NCBI GenBank assembly: GCA_945870105.1
Contig: CAMBRL010000017.1
Coordinates: 1 to 36,632, forward strand
DNA: 36,632 nt
Direction: 5' to 3'
Origin: Chitinophaga pinensis
GTDB taxonomy: Bacteria; Bacteroidota; Bacteroidia; SXHM01
The position numbers and the translations under genes were made by a program. Under the pieces are notes generated by a model, which saw nothing but the letters and a program-made list of their open reading frames with translations, had not been told where the DNA came from and ran no database searches. Positions 23,349 through 32,089 of this stretch are shown piece by piece. Each line of letters starts with the position of its first letter. Position 1 is the stretch's first letter.

Positions 23349-24047
23349 TTATAATAGTCCTTCGTCAGCAAAGCTGTAATAGGTATCGTTAGCAATAATG
23401 ATGTGGTCGTGAACGCTGATATCCAGGGCTCTTCCGGCTTCTTTTATTTTTCGCGTAAGCGCAATGTCCTCCTGACTTGGAGTGCGGTTTCCAGAAGGAT
23501 GGTTGTGGCAGAGAATAACAGAAGAAGCAAGATTTTCAACCGCAGGTTTAAAAATCATTTTTGCATCCACTACCGTTCCTGCAACCCCACCTTTGCTGAT
23601 TGACTGCTTTTTAATTACCTTATTTGCACGGTTAAGAAATATCAGCCAGAATTCTTCATGAGGCAGGTCAGCAAGTATCGGGTGAAGAAGATTAAAAGCC
23701 TGTCTGCTGGAGGTTATGCTTTCGCGTTCAGGGGTTGTTTGTTCGTTGCGTCTTCTGCCAAGTTCCAATGCAGCTATGATACTGATAGCCTTTGCTTCAC
23801 CAATTCCTTTGAATTTGCAAAGAGCATTTACGTCTAGCTTTCCAAGCTCAACCAAGTTATTATCCACCGAATTGAGAATCCTCTTTGAAAGCTCCACTGC
23901 GCTTTCCTGCGTATTTCCCGAGCCAATCAAAATGGCAATCAATTCCGCTTCCGACAGGGCTGACTTTCCTTTCGCAAGCAGCTTCTCGCGCGGGCGGTCG
24001 GCCTCGGCCCATGATTTAATGCTTAGTTTGGTTTCGTATTCCTGCAT
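23349..24047 (-). CDS. radC: RadC-family JAB/MPN domain protein
   Basis: 232 residues. N-terminal helix-hairpin-helix region (LCKFKGIGEAKAISIIAALELG, residues 81-102) and a C-terminal JAMM metal site: HNHPSGNRTPSQED gives H-x-H and the Asp, with the upstream Glu in LPHEEFW. The family was once called a DNA-repair protein, but its function is unsettled. The opening IKSWAEADRPREKLLAKG is canonical. It is transcribed away from rpsT's terminator and 3 nt ahead of wecB. Confidence 0.94.
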   Translation of the reverse strand: MQEYETKLSIKSWAEADRPREKLLAKGKSALSEAELIAILIGSGNTQESAVELSKRILNSVDNNLVELGKLDVNALCKFKGIGEAKAISIIAALELGRRRNEQTTPERESITSSRQAFNLLHPILADLPHEEFWLIFLNRANKVIKKQSISKGGVAGTVVDAKMIFKPAVENLASSVILCHNHPSGNRTPSQEDIALTRKIKEAGRALDISVHDHIIIANDTYYSFADEGLL

Positions 24048-24070
24048 GGCGCCACTAAAGTATTAAAATT

Positions 24071-24103
24071 AAAAAGCCCCTCGCTTGCAGCAAGAGGCTT
24101 TTT
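24071..24103. terminator. Bidirectional-looking terminator after rpsT
   Basis: AAAAAGCC (24071-24078) pairs with GGCTTTTT (24096-24103), with an inner CTTG-CAG-CAAG hairpin and a small bulge. The stem lies 22 nt past the rpsT stop and ends in T-runs on both strands. It isolates rpsT from radC. Confidence 0.85.
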
Positions 24104-24124
24104 ATGTTTAACAACTGAAATAAA

Positions 24125-24379
24125 TTATTTCAGAGCAGCTACCTTTTTAGTCAGTTTTGACTTCAGGTTAGATGCTTTATTTTTATGAATTACGTTCTTT
24201 TTAGCCAGTTTATCCAGCATAGATTTCACTTTAGGAAGTAAAGCAACTGCTTCTTTTTTGTCAGTTGTTGTTCTCAGTTTTTTAATAACTGTGCGTGTTG
24301 ATTTCACCTGATATTTGTTGGTCTGGTGCTTCGCTTCGTTAGATCTGATACGCTTTACCGATGATTTATGATTTGCCAT
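24125..24379 (-). CDS. rpsT: 30S ribosomal protein S20
   Basis: 84 residues, very Lys-rich and helical, of the usual S20 length. [19 protein letters not shown] and the C-terminal [18 protein letters not shown] are diagnostic; the protein binds 16S rRNA early in 30S assembly. It has its own strong promoter (24487-24516) with a leader of about 100 nt, and a strong terminator downstream, so it is a single-gene unit. Confidence 0.97.
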   Translation of the reverse strand: MANHKSSVKRIRSNEAKHQTNKYQVKSTRTVIKKLRTTTDKKEAVALLPKVKSMLDKLAKKNVIHKNKASNLKSKLTKKVAALK

Positions 24380-24459
24380 TGTGTGTTAAAAAAGTTAATC
24401 GTTATTAGTTATTTGTTAATCGTGTTTTGGCGTGATATTTCTATTTGCCATTAACTATT

Positions 24460-24485
24460 AACCCCTTTCTTTTTTCTAAGGGGCT
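24460..24485 (-). other. Small hairpin at the start of the rpsT leader
   Basis: On the minus strand AGCCCCTT pairs with AAGGGGTT (one G:U) around a 10-nt A-rich loop. It begins 1 nt past the -7 element, so its 5' arm may be only partly transcribed. It could be a leader structure, a weak nadD terminator, or chance. Confidence 0.35.
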
Positions 24486-24486
24486 G

Positions 24487-24516
24487 CAAATATAGAAACA
24501 TTTTGAAGAAAGCAAA
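24487..24516 (-). promoter_or_regulatory. Bacteroidota-type promoter of rpsT
   Basis: Minus strand: TTTG (24513-24516), 18-nt spacer, TATATTTG (24487-24494). Both elements fit the consensus, with the same spacing as at 15046-15075. The predicted transcript starts near 24481, giving a leader of about 100 nt. Confidence 0.72.
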
Positions 24517-24526
24517 CAGTATCTGC

Positions 24527-25114
24527 TCACTTTTCATAAAAGTGCATTTCTTTAATGTATTGCCATACAGGAGGTGCCAAAAGATAACGTACATCCTTTT
24601 TATCCTTGATTGCCTGCCTGATAAAGCTGGACGAGATTTCCATTAATGGAGCATCCGTAATCTTTACAGAAGGATGATTGGCAAACTTGCCGCTGTCAAA
24701 ACCAGGTCTTTTATAGGCGTAAATGGAGTAATTTGACAATATCTGCTCATAATTCTTCCATTTATTGAGATTTTGAAGGTTATCCGTACCCATAATCAGC
24801 ACAAATTTCTGGGCAGGGTATTTTTCACGAAGGTAAGCCAACGTATCAATGGTATAATTAGGCTGCGGAAGTTTGAATTCAATGTTGCTCGCTTTAATCC
24901 GTGTATTATCGCCAATCGCTTCACGCACGAGGCGTAGTCGGTGAGTATCACTCAAAAGGCTTTCTTTATTTTTCAATGGATTGTGTGGCGAAACCACCAT
25001 CCAGACCTCATTCAGATCAGTAAATTCAAGCATATGGCCTGCGATAGCGGTATGCCCGATATGAACGGGGTTAAACGAACCGAAAAATAATCCTATTTTT
25101 TTCTGCTTAGTCAA
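24527..25114 (-). CDS. nadD: Nicotinate-nucleotide adenylyltransferase
   Basis: Forms nicotinate adenine dinucleotide from NaMN and ATP in NAD synthesis. 195 residues. The nucleotidyltransferase motif GSFNPVHIGH is at residues 12-21 and ISSSFIRQAI near the C-terminus is the second ATP-binding motif (ISSTxIR). WMVVSPHNPLK and MGTDNLQNLNKW are typical NadD. Start is TTG at 25114, inside the end of gmk (8-nt overlap); with this start the N-terminus MTKQKKIGLFFGSFNPV has the usual length, and coupling to gmk is likely. Confidence 0.94.
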   Translation of the reverse strand: MTKQKKIGLFFGSFNPVHIGHTAIAGHMLEFTDLNEVWMVVSPHNPLKNKESLLSDTHRLRLVREAIGDNTRIKASNIEFKLPQPNYTIDTLAYLREKYPAQKFVLIMGTDNLQNLNKWKNYEQILSNYSIYAYKRPGFDSGKFANHPSVKITDAPLMEISSSFIRQAIKDKKDVRYLLAPPVWQYIKEMHFYEK

Positions 25115-25691
25115 GGTTTATTCCAAGAAAATCTGAAACAAAAACTTCTGCGTCTTGCTTAGCTTTATCCAATTTGTCGTTTAGCAGAACTTTATCAAAT
25201 TGCGGTGCATATTCCAACTCAGAAACAGCTTTTTCCAAGCGCGTTATAAGACTTTCTTCATCTTCGCTGGAACGGGTATTTAGTCTTTCTTCAAGGTGCT
25301 TAATGGAAGGTGGCTTTACAAAAATGGCTAAAGCCTCATTGCCGTAAATCTTTTTCAGGTTCATTCCGCCTTCCACATCAATATCAAAAATCACATTTTT
25401 CCCTGCTTTCAGTAAACCATCCACTTCTGATTTCAATGTGCCGTAATATTGGTCACTATAAACTTCTTCCCATTCCAGAAATTCATGATTCTTTATTTTT
25501 TTGCTGAATTCTTCTGCGGTAATGAAAAAATAATCTTTGCCATCTACTTCATAGCTGCGCATTGGTCTGCTGGTAGCAGAAACTGAGAATGCTAGGTTCA
25601 GCGCAGGAATCTCCAAAAGATGACGAACCAATGTGGTTTTTCCTGCTCCTGAAGGAGCTGAGAATATGATGAGTTTGCCGGGATTTGCCAC
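25107..25691 (-). CDS. gmk: Guanylate kinase
   Basis: Phosphorylates GMP to GDP. 194 residues, the usual size. P-loop SAPSGAGKTT at residues 10-19, GMP-binding SATSRPMRSYEVDGKDYFF and FLEWEEVYSDQYYGT, and VIFDIDVEGG are all intact. Start is GTG at 25691 (GTG GCA AAT CCC). It is divergent from thiL across a 60-nt gap that carries back-to-back -7 elements, and it overlaps nadD downstream. Confidence 0.96.
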   Translation of the reverse strand: MANPGKLIIFSAPSGAGKTTLVRHLLEIPALNLAFSVSATSRPMRSYEVDGKDYFFITAEEFSKKIKNHEFLEWEEVYSDQYYGTLKSEVDGLLKAGKNVIFDIDVEGGMNLKKIYGNEALAIFVKPPSIKHLEERLNTRSSEDEESLITRLEKAVSELEYAPQFDKVLLNDKLDKAKQDAEVFVSDFLGINLD

Positions 25692-25709
25692 AGAGGTTTA
25701 TTTTTGGGT

Positions 25710-25750
25710 GGGCAAAGATAATTTATATTTCACATCGTATATCTTTGCCC
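25710..25750. promoter_or_regulatory. Divergent gmk/thiL promoter inside an 11-bp inverted repeat
   Basis: GGGCAAAGATA (25710-25720) and TATCTTTGCCC (25740-25750) are perfect inverse copies 19 nt apart. Each contains TATCTTTG (a TAnnTTTG match) facing outward: minus strand 25713-25720 for gmk, plus strand 25740-25747 for thiL. The thiL ATG follows its element by 4 nt; the gmk GTG lies 21 nt from its element. Clear -33 TTG elements are not visible. Confidence 0.6.
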
Positions 25751-25751
25751 C

Positions 25752-26801
25752 ATGCTAGAAAACGCAAACAACCGCACCGAACTCAGCACACTTGGCGAGT
25801 TCGGACTGATAAAACACCTTACACAAACCATTGAACTGAAAAACCCCTCAACTGTAAAAGGAGTTGGAGATGATGCTGCTTTGCTTGATTTTAACGGAAA
25901 GCACGTGGTAGCAACAACCGACATGCTGGTAGAAGGTGTTCACTTTGATTTGTCATACACTCCGCTTAAACATCTTGGCTATAAGTCAGTGGTGGTAAAT
26001 GTTTCGGATGTGTATGCCATGAATGCAACTCCTAAACAGATTTTGATTTCTATTGCAGTCTCCAACCGTTTTTCGCTGGAAGCTTTGGAAGAATTTTATG
26101 CAGGAGTTTACCTTGCCTGCGAGAAATATAAAGTTGATGTAGTAGGTGGAGACACCACTACCTCTCCTTCAGGTTTTGTTATTTCGGTTACAGCAATCGG
26201 AGAAGTTGAAAAAGATAAAGCGGTGTTTCGTTCAGGCGCAAAAGTGAATGATTTGATTTGTGTAACCGGTGATTTGGGAGCGGCATATCTTGGATTACAA
26301 GTCTTGGAACGTGAGAAACGTATTTTTCTTGAAAACCCGAAAATACAGCCTGATATTGCAGGGCATGATTACATTTTGGAACGCCAACTGAAACCGGAAG
26401 CACGGAAAGACATTATTGAGTTGCTGAAAAAATTGAATGTTCAACCAACTTCCATGATTGATATTTCAGACGGACTTTCGTCTGAGTTATTGCATATCTG
26501 CAATCAATCAAATGTTGGTTGCGCTGTTTATGAAGAAAAAATTCCGATTGATTTATTAGTTCACAGTACTGCACTTGACTTTAATCTTGACCCTACCATG
26601 TGTGCCTTAAGTGGCGGAGAAGATTACGAATTGCTCTTCACCATTGACCTGAAAGACCATGACAAGGTGAAAGATAATACTGCCATTACCATAATAGGAC
26701 ACATCACCGAAAAAGATGCAGGAAACAATCTAGTTACTAAGGCAGAGCAGTTTATTCCTTTACAGGCTCAGGGTTGGGATGCTTTACTGAACAGAGAATA
26801 A
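25752..26801 (+). CDS. thiL: Thiamine-monophosphate kinase
   Basis: Phosphorylates thiamine phosphate to the active cofactor thiamine diphosphate. 349 residues. RTELSTLGEFGLIKHL, GVGDDAALLDF, TTDMLVEGVHFDL, VNVSDVYAMNATP, VVGGDTTTSPSG, MIDISDGLSSELLHI and LSGGEDYELLFTI are the ATP and Mg binding motifs of the PurM/ThiL fold. The start follows a TATCTTTG element by only four bases, so the transcript may be leaderless. Its stop abuts the stop of convergent rseP with no gap. No other thiamine gene is nearby. Confidence 0.95.
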   Translation: MLENANNRTELSTLGEFGLIKHLTQTIELKNPSTVKGVGDDAALLDFNGKHVVATTDMLVEGVHFDLSYTPLKHLGYKSVVVNVSDVYAMNATPKQILISIAVSNRFSLEALEEFYAGVYLACEKYKVDVVGGDTTTSPSGFVISVTAIGEVEKDKAVFRSGAKVNDLICVTGDLGAAYLGLQVLEREKRIFLENPKIQPDIAGHDYILERQLKPEARKDIIELLKKLNVQPTSMIDISDGLSSELLHICNQSNVGCAVYEEKIPIDLLVHSTALDFNLDPTMCALSGGEDYELLFTIDLKDHDKVKDNTAITIIGHITEKDAGNNLVTKAEQFIPLQAQGWDALLNRE

Positions 26802-28118
26802 CTATTCAGTAAACAGTTTGAAGATATCGTTGCCTAATGCAAAAACCATTAGCGACAACAACAACACCATTCCAACTATTTGTGCATACTCCATGAATTT
26901 ATCACCGGGTTTTTTACCGGTAATCATTTCATAAAGCAGGAACATCACGTGTCCTCCATCCAATGCTGGAATCGGAAGAATATTCATAATTGCAAGGACA
27001 ATTGAAAGAAAAGCTGTGATACCCCAGAAACGCTGCCAGTCCCAGGTTTTTCCGTAAGCTTTACCTATTGAAATAAAACTTCCGATTGATTCATGTGCAT
27101 CTTTCACAGTAAACAGAATCTTCATCTGTTTGATATAGCTTTGAAAAGTTTCATAACCTTTACGGATACCGGCAGGGAATGATTCAAAGAAGCTAAATTT
27201 CCGAATATTGAATTCAAATATTTTTTCATAATTGTGCTGAAAGCCAAGCTTTCCACTTTCAGTAACATCTGCTGATAAGGTTTTTATCTCACCATTTCTG
27301 TTTACAACAATTTCAACTGTTTTGCCTTTATTTTTGGAAAGAATCTTTGTCAGGTCATTAAAATATATTGCATCTTGACCATTAATACTTACAAATTTAT
27401 CGCCTTTAAGTAAACCTGCTTTCTGAGCAGGTTGATTGGGTAATATTGAGTCGACTTCACAAGGAAAACGTGGTGTAATAAAAGAGTCTTTGCTCTTAAT
27501 CAATTTGCTTTGTATTTCTTCCGAAACAGGAACATCCATTTTTTGTCCATCTCTTTCTACCTGCACTGAAGTAGCTGAATTCAGAATAATCTCAACAGGA
27601 ATTTTATTGAAATTCTCAACGTAAACATTTCCCACACTCAGGATTTTATCTCCGTCTTTCAAACCCATTTGCAATGCAAGAGAATCGCAGGCAATTCCGT
27701 ATTTCGCATTTTTTGTAGGCAGGTATTCTTCCCCCCAAACGAATAACATTCCTGCATAAATCAGGATACCGAGAATTACATTTACCGTAACACCACCAAT
27801 CATTACGATCAAACGTTGCCATGCTGGTTTGGAACGAAACTCCCAGGGCTCAGCAGGTAATTTCATTTGCTCTTTGTCCATTGACTCGTCAATCATCCCT
27901 GAAATTTTCACATAACCGCCCAGTGGAACCCAACCGATACCATATTCAGTATCGCCTTTTTTCACTTTTAAAAGTGAGAACCAGGGATCAAAAAACAGGT
28001 AGAATTTTTCCACGCGCATTTTGAAAAGCTTGGCAGGCAGAAAGTGTCCGCCTTCGTGAAGAATTACAAGTATAGAAAGGCTGAGTATTAGCTGTGCAGC
28101 CTGTATGAGTATGTCCAT
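26802..28118 (-). CDS. rseP: RIP site-2 zinc metalloprotease (RseP family)
   Basis: An intramembrane protease of 438 residues that in other bacteria cleaves anti-sigma factors and leftover signal peptides. The zinc site HEGGH is at residues 21-25 in the first membrane helix; the third ligand lies in NILPIPALDGGH (379-390). Two PDZ domains sit in the periplasmic loop, visible at SLALQMGLKDGDKILSVG and QPAQKAGLLKGDKFVSING. Four membrane segments. Last gene of a tight minus-strand run GH3, dxr, rseP with 3-nt gaps. Confidence 0.94.
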   Translation of the reverse strand: MDILIQAAQLILSLSILVILHEGGHFLPAKLFKMRVEKFYLFFDPWFSLLKVKKGDTEYGIGWVPLGGYVKISGMIDESMDKEQMKLPAEPWEFRSKPAWQRLIVMIGGVTVNVILGILIYAGMLFVWGEEYLPTKNAKYGIACDSLALQMGLKDGDKILSVGNVYVENFNKIPVEIILNSATSVQVERDGQKMDVPVSEEIQSKLIKSKDSFITPRFPCEVDSILPNQPAQKAGLLKGDKFVSINGQDAIYFNDLTKILSKNKGKTVEIVVNRNGEIKTLSADVTESGKLGFQHNYEKIFEFNIRKFSFFESFPAGIRKGYETFQSYIKQMKILFTVKDAHESIGSFISIGKAYGKTWDWQRFWGITAFLSIVLAIMNILPIPALDGGHVMFLLYEMITGKKPGDKFMEYAQIVGMVLLLSLMVFALGNDIFKLFTE

Positions 28119-28121
28119 TTT

Positions 28122-29285
28122 TTAGTTTATCAGTTCAGAGGCGTAAATTCTTGCTTCACGGTCGGTGTGGACAAAATCTTCATAGCCAGGTGCTTTTATA
28201 AATTGCAGTTTTGCAATACTTTTTTCAATGATCTCAGGCATTTGCATAAATCCGATTTTGTCTTTCAGAAACGCATCTACCACCACTTCGTTTGCTGCAT
28301 TCAGCGCACAGGGGGCGTTTCCGCATTTTTCCAACGCTTCGTAAGCGAGCGCAAGATTACGAAAAGTTTTGGTATCGGCTTTTTCAAAAGTTAGAGCCGG
28401 ATAATCCATGAAATTAAAGCGTGGAAAATCCGATTTCAAACGTTGCGGATAGCCCAAAGCATATTGTATCGGAAGTTTCATATCAGGCAGTCCCATCTGG
28501 GCCTTCATGCTGCCATCCTGAAACTGAACAATGCTGTGAATGATGGATTGCGGATGCACAATCACTTCAATTTTGTCGGCTTTAACTCCAAACAACCAAC
28601 GCGCTTCAATAACCTCAAGACCTTTATTCATTAGCGTTGCCGAATCGATGGTGATCTTTGCACCCATTGTCCAGTTGGGATGTTTAAGTGCTTGCGCTCT
28701 TGTAACAGCTTGCAAATTTTCTGCATTCCAACCTCTGAATGGTCCTCCAGAAGCAGTGAGAATAATTTTTTCAATCGGGTTGTGCCATTCCCCTGCTAAA
28801 CATTGAAAAATTGCTGAATGCTCAGAGTCTACAGGATAAATATTAACTGAATTCTGTTTTGCTAAAGCTGTAACCAGTTCACCTGCCACCACCAAGGTTT
28901 CTTTATTAGCAAGCGCAATCTGTTTTCCTGCTTTTATAGCTGCAAGTGTTGGTTTCAAACCTGCATAACCAACCAAAGCAGTCAGCACCATGTCAATGCT
29001 TTCCATTTCCACCACCTGAGAAAGGGAATCAACACCTGCAAACACTTTCACATCATCTTCAAACAGCGCATCTTTTACTTGTTTGTATTTACTTTCATCA
29101 GTTATGACAACTGCGTTAGGTTTGAATTTCTTCGCCTGTTCAATCAGCAAATCTGCGTTTCCGTTTGCTGTTAAAACCTCCACTTCAAACTGGTCGGGGT
29201 TGGCAGCTATAACATCAAGAGCCTGCGTTCCTATTGAGCCTGTGGAGCCAAGAATGGCAATGTTTCGCTTCTTATTTTCAGTCAT
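28122..29285 (-). CDS. dxr: 1-deoxy-D-xylulose 5-phosphate reductoisomerase
   Basis: Second enzyme of the MEP isoprenoid pathway: makes 2-C-methyl-D-erythritol 4-phosphate using NADPH. 387 residues. The NADPH fold opens with ILGSTGSIGTQALDVI (11-26). ALANKETLVVAGE, the metal-binding VDSEHSAIFQCL, LTASGGPFRGW and HPNWTMGAKITIDSATLMNKGLE follow. Cytosolic. It sits 3 nt from both neighbours, so the transcript probably runs from the GH3-family gene into rseP. Confidence 0.96.
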   Translation of the reverse strand: MTENKKRNIAILGSTGSIGTQALDVIAANPDQFEVEVLTANGNADLLIEQAKKFKPNAVVITDESKYKQVKDALFEDDVKVFAGVDSLSQVVEMESIDMVLTALVGYAGLKPTLAAIKAGKQIALANKETLVVAGELVTALAKQNSVNIYPVDSEHSAIFQCLAGEWHNPIEKIILTASGGPFRGWNAENLQAVTRAQALKHPNWTMGAKITIDSATLMNKGLEVIEARWLFGVKADKIEVIVHPQSIIHSIVQFQDGSMKAQMGLPDMKLPIQYALGYPQRLKSDFPRFNFMDYPALTFEKADTKTFRNLALAYEALEKCGNAPCALNAANEVVVDAFLKDKIGFMQMPEIIEKSIAKLQFIKAPGYEDFVHTDREARIYASELIN

Positions 29286-29288
29286 TCT

Positions 29289-30785
29289 TTACAAGACGTA
29301 TTTCTTCAATTCCTCTGCAATTTTTCTGTCATTTGTCAGTCGCGGAACTTTATTTTGTCCGCCCAACTTTCCTTGCGATTTCATGTATTGCACAAACGCA
29401 TCGGGCTGCAAATATCGGATAACAAGTGGTTTCAGAATGTTTCCTTTTATTAAATCTTTGTAATAAACATTTTTCTTCTGCAAAGTTGCGTCCATCAACA
29501 AGGAAAACTGCTCTTTGTTTTCAGGTTCTTTTGAACAGGCGATAAACCATTCATGATAAGGCAATCCTCCTTCAGTTGGAGTAACCTGTGGAGCAACGGT
29601 AAACTCTAAAACTTCGGCTTTATATTTTTCAGATGCGGTTTTTAAAGCTGCTTCTACTTCTTCTGCAATTACATGCTCACCAAAAGCAGAAGTAAAGTGT
29701 TTGATGCGCCCTGAAACAATTACGCGATAAGGATTTTTAGAAACAACTTTCACCGTATCACCAATGCTGTATGCCCACAAACCTGCATTGCTGCTCACTA
29801 CCAAAGCATAGTTTACGCCCAACTCAACATCAGCAATGGAAAGGCGTGTCGGATTTTCGTTAAAATATTCTGAAGCTGGAATAAATTCATAAAATATTCC
29901 TTCGTTAAGAAGTAGCAAAAGTCCCTTCTCTTTTTGCGAATCCTGATAGGCAAAAAAACCTTCCGATGCTGGAAACAACTCAATGCTGTCAATTTTTTTT
30001 CCAATGCTTTGTTCCAGTTTTGAACGATACGGCTCAAAGTTCACACCTCCATAAATGAACAAGGAAAAATCAGGAAAAATATCTTTAACGGGCTTACCTG
30101 TTTTTGCAATCAGCTTATCAAAATACATCTGCACCCAAGGCGGAATTCCGCTGATGAGCGTCATGTTTTCTTTCGCAGTTTCTTCCACAATTGCATCTAC
30201 TTTCTTTTCCCAGTCTTCAATACAATTGGTGCTGTAAGTCGGCATTTGGTTTGTTCTCAAATAGCCGGGAACATGATGGTTCACAATTCCCGAAAGCCGG
30301 CCTGTCGGAATTTTTTTACTCATATCCAGCACAGGACTTCCTGAGAGAAAAATCATTTTCCCATCTACAAATTTGCTGTTGCCCGTTTCGTGGATGTAAG
30401 ACAAAATAGCATTACGAGCAGAATTGATGTGATTTGAAATTGACTCTTTAGTAATCGGGATATACTTTGTTCCTGAAGTAGTTCCTGAAGTCTTGGAAAA
30501 ATAGATGGGCAAACCTTTCCAGAGAACATCGTGTTCACCTGCAATTATGCGATCAATGTATTTTCTGAAGTCTTCGTATTCACGAACTGGAACCTGCTTT
30601 TTGTAAGCGTTGTAGGTTTTGATATTGGGAAAACCATGCTCTTTTCCGAAAACAGTATTCGCAGCACCTGCAATCAATTCATTAAATACTTTTTGCTGTG
30701 TTTCAGCGGGCTTTGCACTCCATTTCTTAATTCCTGAAACCACCAAACTTGCGAAAGGCTTACTGAGTGCGGCTTTTAATCCCAT
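29289..30785 (-). CDS. GH3-family acyl-acid-amido ligase
   Basis: 498 residues of the GH3 branch of the adenylate-forming superfamily. The ATP-binding motif SKTSGTTSGTKYIPIT is near residue 103, with later motifs YGGVNFEPYRSKLEQ, ELFPASEGFFAYQDS, YALVVSSNAGLWAYSIGDTV and VSGRIKHFTSAFGEHV. Plant GH3 proteins couple hormones to amino acids; the bacterial substrates are largely unknown. It opens the GH3-dxr-rseP run and is divergent from the RsmB-like gene. No specific -7 element was found for it. Confidence 0.9.
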   Translation of the reverse strand: MGLKAALSKPFASLVVSGIKKWSAKPAETQQKVFNELIAGAANTVFGKEHGFPNIKTYNAYKKQVPVREYEDFRKYIDRIIAGEHDVLWKGLPIYFSKTSGTTSGTKYIPITKESISNHINSARNAILSYIHETGNSKFVDGKMIFLSGSPVLDMSKKIPTGRLSGIVNHHVPGYLRTNQMPTYSTNCIEDWEKKVDAIVEETAKENMTLISGIPPWVQMYFDKLIAKTGKPVKDIFPDFSLFIYGGVNFEPYRSKLEQSIGKKIDSIELFPASEGFFAYQDSQKEKGLLLLLNEGIFYEFIPASEYFNENPTRLSIADVELGVNYALVVSSNAGLWAYSIGDTVKVVSKNPYRVIVSGRIKHFTSAFGEHVIAEEVEAALKTASEKYKAEVLEFTVAPQVTPTEGGLPYHEWFIACSKEPENKEQFSLLMDATLQKKNVYYKDLIKGNILKPLVIRYLQPDAFVQYMKSQGKLGGQNKVPRLTNDRKIAEELKKYVL

Positions 30786-30819
30786 CTTAAAAAAACGATA
30801 TTCACAAGAATTTTAAAAA

Positions 30820-30827
30820 TACCTTTG
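30820..30827 (+). promoter_or_regulatory. -7 promoter element TACCTTTG of the RsmB-like/fabG operon
   Basis: Exact TAnnTTTG match 29 nt before ATG 30857; the leader would be about 24 nt and A-rich. No clear -33 TTG is visible. Confidence 0.5.
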
Positions 30828-30856
30828 GTGGCTGAAAAACACGCGAAGTTAAAGAA

Positions 30857-32083
30857 ATGTATAGAAAGGAATTCAATATTAAAAAATACCGTCCGCTTAT
30901 TGAGCAGATTTTTGATGCGCTGGAATTGGTATTTACCCACGGAAAGATGGCTGATCAGGCATTGGAAACCGTGATGAAGAAAAATAAAAAATGGACGGTT
31001 TACGACCGCAGCTTTGTTGCCGAAACATTTTATGAACTTATCCGCAACTGGCGTTTTCTGTGGACAATTACAGGAAGAGAGCCTGATATAAAGCGACATT
31101 TTCTGTGGGAAATTTTGGGAACGCAATTGGTTTTGAAAGAAGAGAAACTTCCGGGAGTTTATCTTTTCAAAAATGTTATTCCTCACAAAATTGAAGAGAA
31201 AGCAGAGAAATATAAAAAGGTGCGCGCATTACGCGAGTCTGTTCCTGACTGGTTAGATAAATTAGGCGAAAAAGAAATTGGCAAAGGCTGGACTTCAGTT
31301 TTGGCAGCGTTGAATAAACCGCCAAAACTTATTTTGCGAACCAATACCCTGAAAACAAATAAAGAAATTCTGCAGCAAAAATTAAAAGAAGAAGGTGTAG
31401 AAACCGATGCACTCGATTTTGTAAGCGATGCGCTGGAGCTGCCTTTTAACCGAAATGTTTTCAGGACAATACCTTTTCATGACGGATGGTTTGAAGTGCA
31501 GGATGCCGCTTCGCAGGTGGTAGCGCATTATATGGATGTGCAACCCGGAATGCGTGTAGTGGATGCTTGTGCAGGTGCAGGAGGAAAATCATTGCACATA
31601 GCTGCATTGATGAAAAATAAAGGGAAGCTGCTGGCAATGGATAACAAAGAATGGAAGCTGAAAGAACTTAACAGGCGCGCTGCTCGTGCCGGAGCAGGTG
31701 TAATTGAAACACGATTGATTGATTCTTCTAAAGTTTTCAAGCGCCTGGAAGGCAGTGCCGACAGACTTTTATTGGATGTTCCTTGCTCAGGAACTGGCGT
31801 ATTGCGGAGAAATCCCGACATCAAATGGAAGCTGCAACAGGAAGAATTGGACAGGCTGAAAATAATACAAGCCGAAATCATTGATGAATATTGCATCATG
31901 ACTAAAGTTGGCGGGAAAATGATTTATGTAACCTGCAGCATTTTGCCATCAGAAGGTGAAGAACAGGTTTCTGCATTTATTAAAAAACACAGTGAATTCA
32001 AGTTGCTTGACCAGTTGCGTTTAAACCCTGACAAAGAGGGTTATGATGGGTTTTACTTGGCGATGATGGAACGAATTAGCTAA
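30857..32083 (+). CDS. RsmB/NOP-family RNA 5-methylcytosine methyltransferase
   Basis: 408 residues. The N-terminal helical NusB-like region (about 1-145) is followed by a SAM-dependent domain. DACAGAGGKSLHIAAL (D236 on) binds SAM, and the m5C cysteines lie in DVPCSGTGVLRRNPDIKW (C310) and YVTCSILPSEGEEQV (C360). The 50-residue distance between them matches E. coli RsmB (C325 and C375). It probably methylates 16S or another RNA, but the site cannot be told. It starts a plus-strand pair with fabG, whose ATG is 6 nt beyond its stop. Confidence 0.88.
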   Translation: MYRKEFNIKKYRPLIEQIFDALELVFTHGKMADQALETVMKKNKKWTVYDRSFVAETFYELIRNWRFLWTITGREPDIKRHFLWEILGTQLVLKEEKLPGVYLFKNVIPHKIEEKAEKYKKVRALRESVPDWLDKLGEKEIGKGWTSVLAALNKPPKLILRTNTLKTNKEILQQKLKEEGVETDALDFVSDALELPFNRNVFRTIPFHDGWFEVQDAASQVVAHYMDVQPGMRVVDACAGAGGKSLHIAALMKNKGKLLAMDNKEWKLKELNRRAARAGAGVIETRLIDSSKVFKRLEGSADRLLLDVPCSGTGVLRRNPDIKWKLQQEELDRLKIIQAEIIDEYCIMTKVGGKMIYVTCSILPSEGEEQVSAFIKKHSEFKLLDQLRLNPDKEGYDGFYLAMMERIS

Positions 32084-32089
32084 ACTGTA

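Noticed and set aside
30776-31186. 136-codon minus-strand frame between the GH3 and RsmB-like genes
   Set aside because: Mostly antisense to the RsmB-like gene, with no motif; it also runs through the promoter region.
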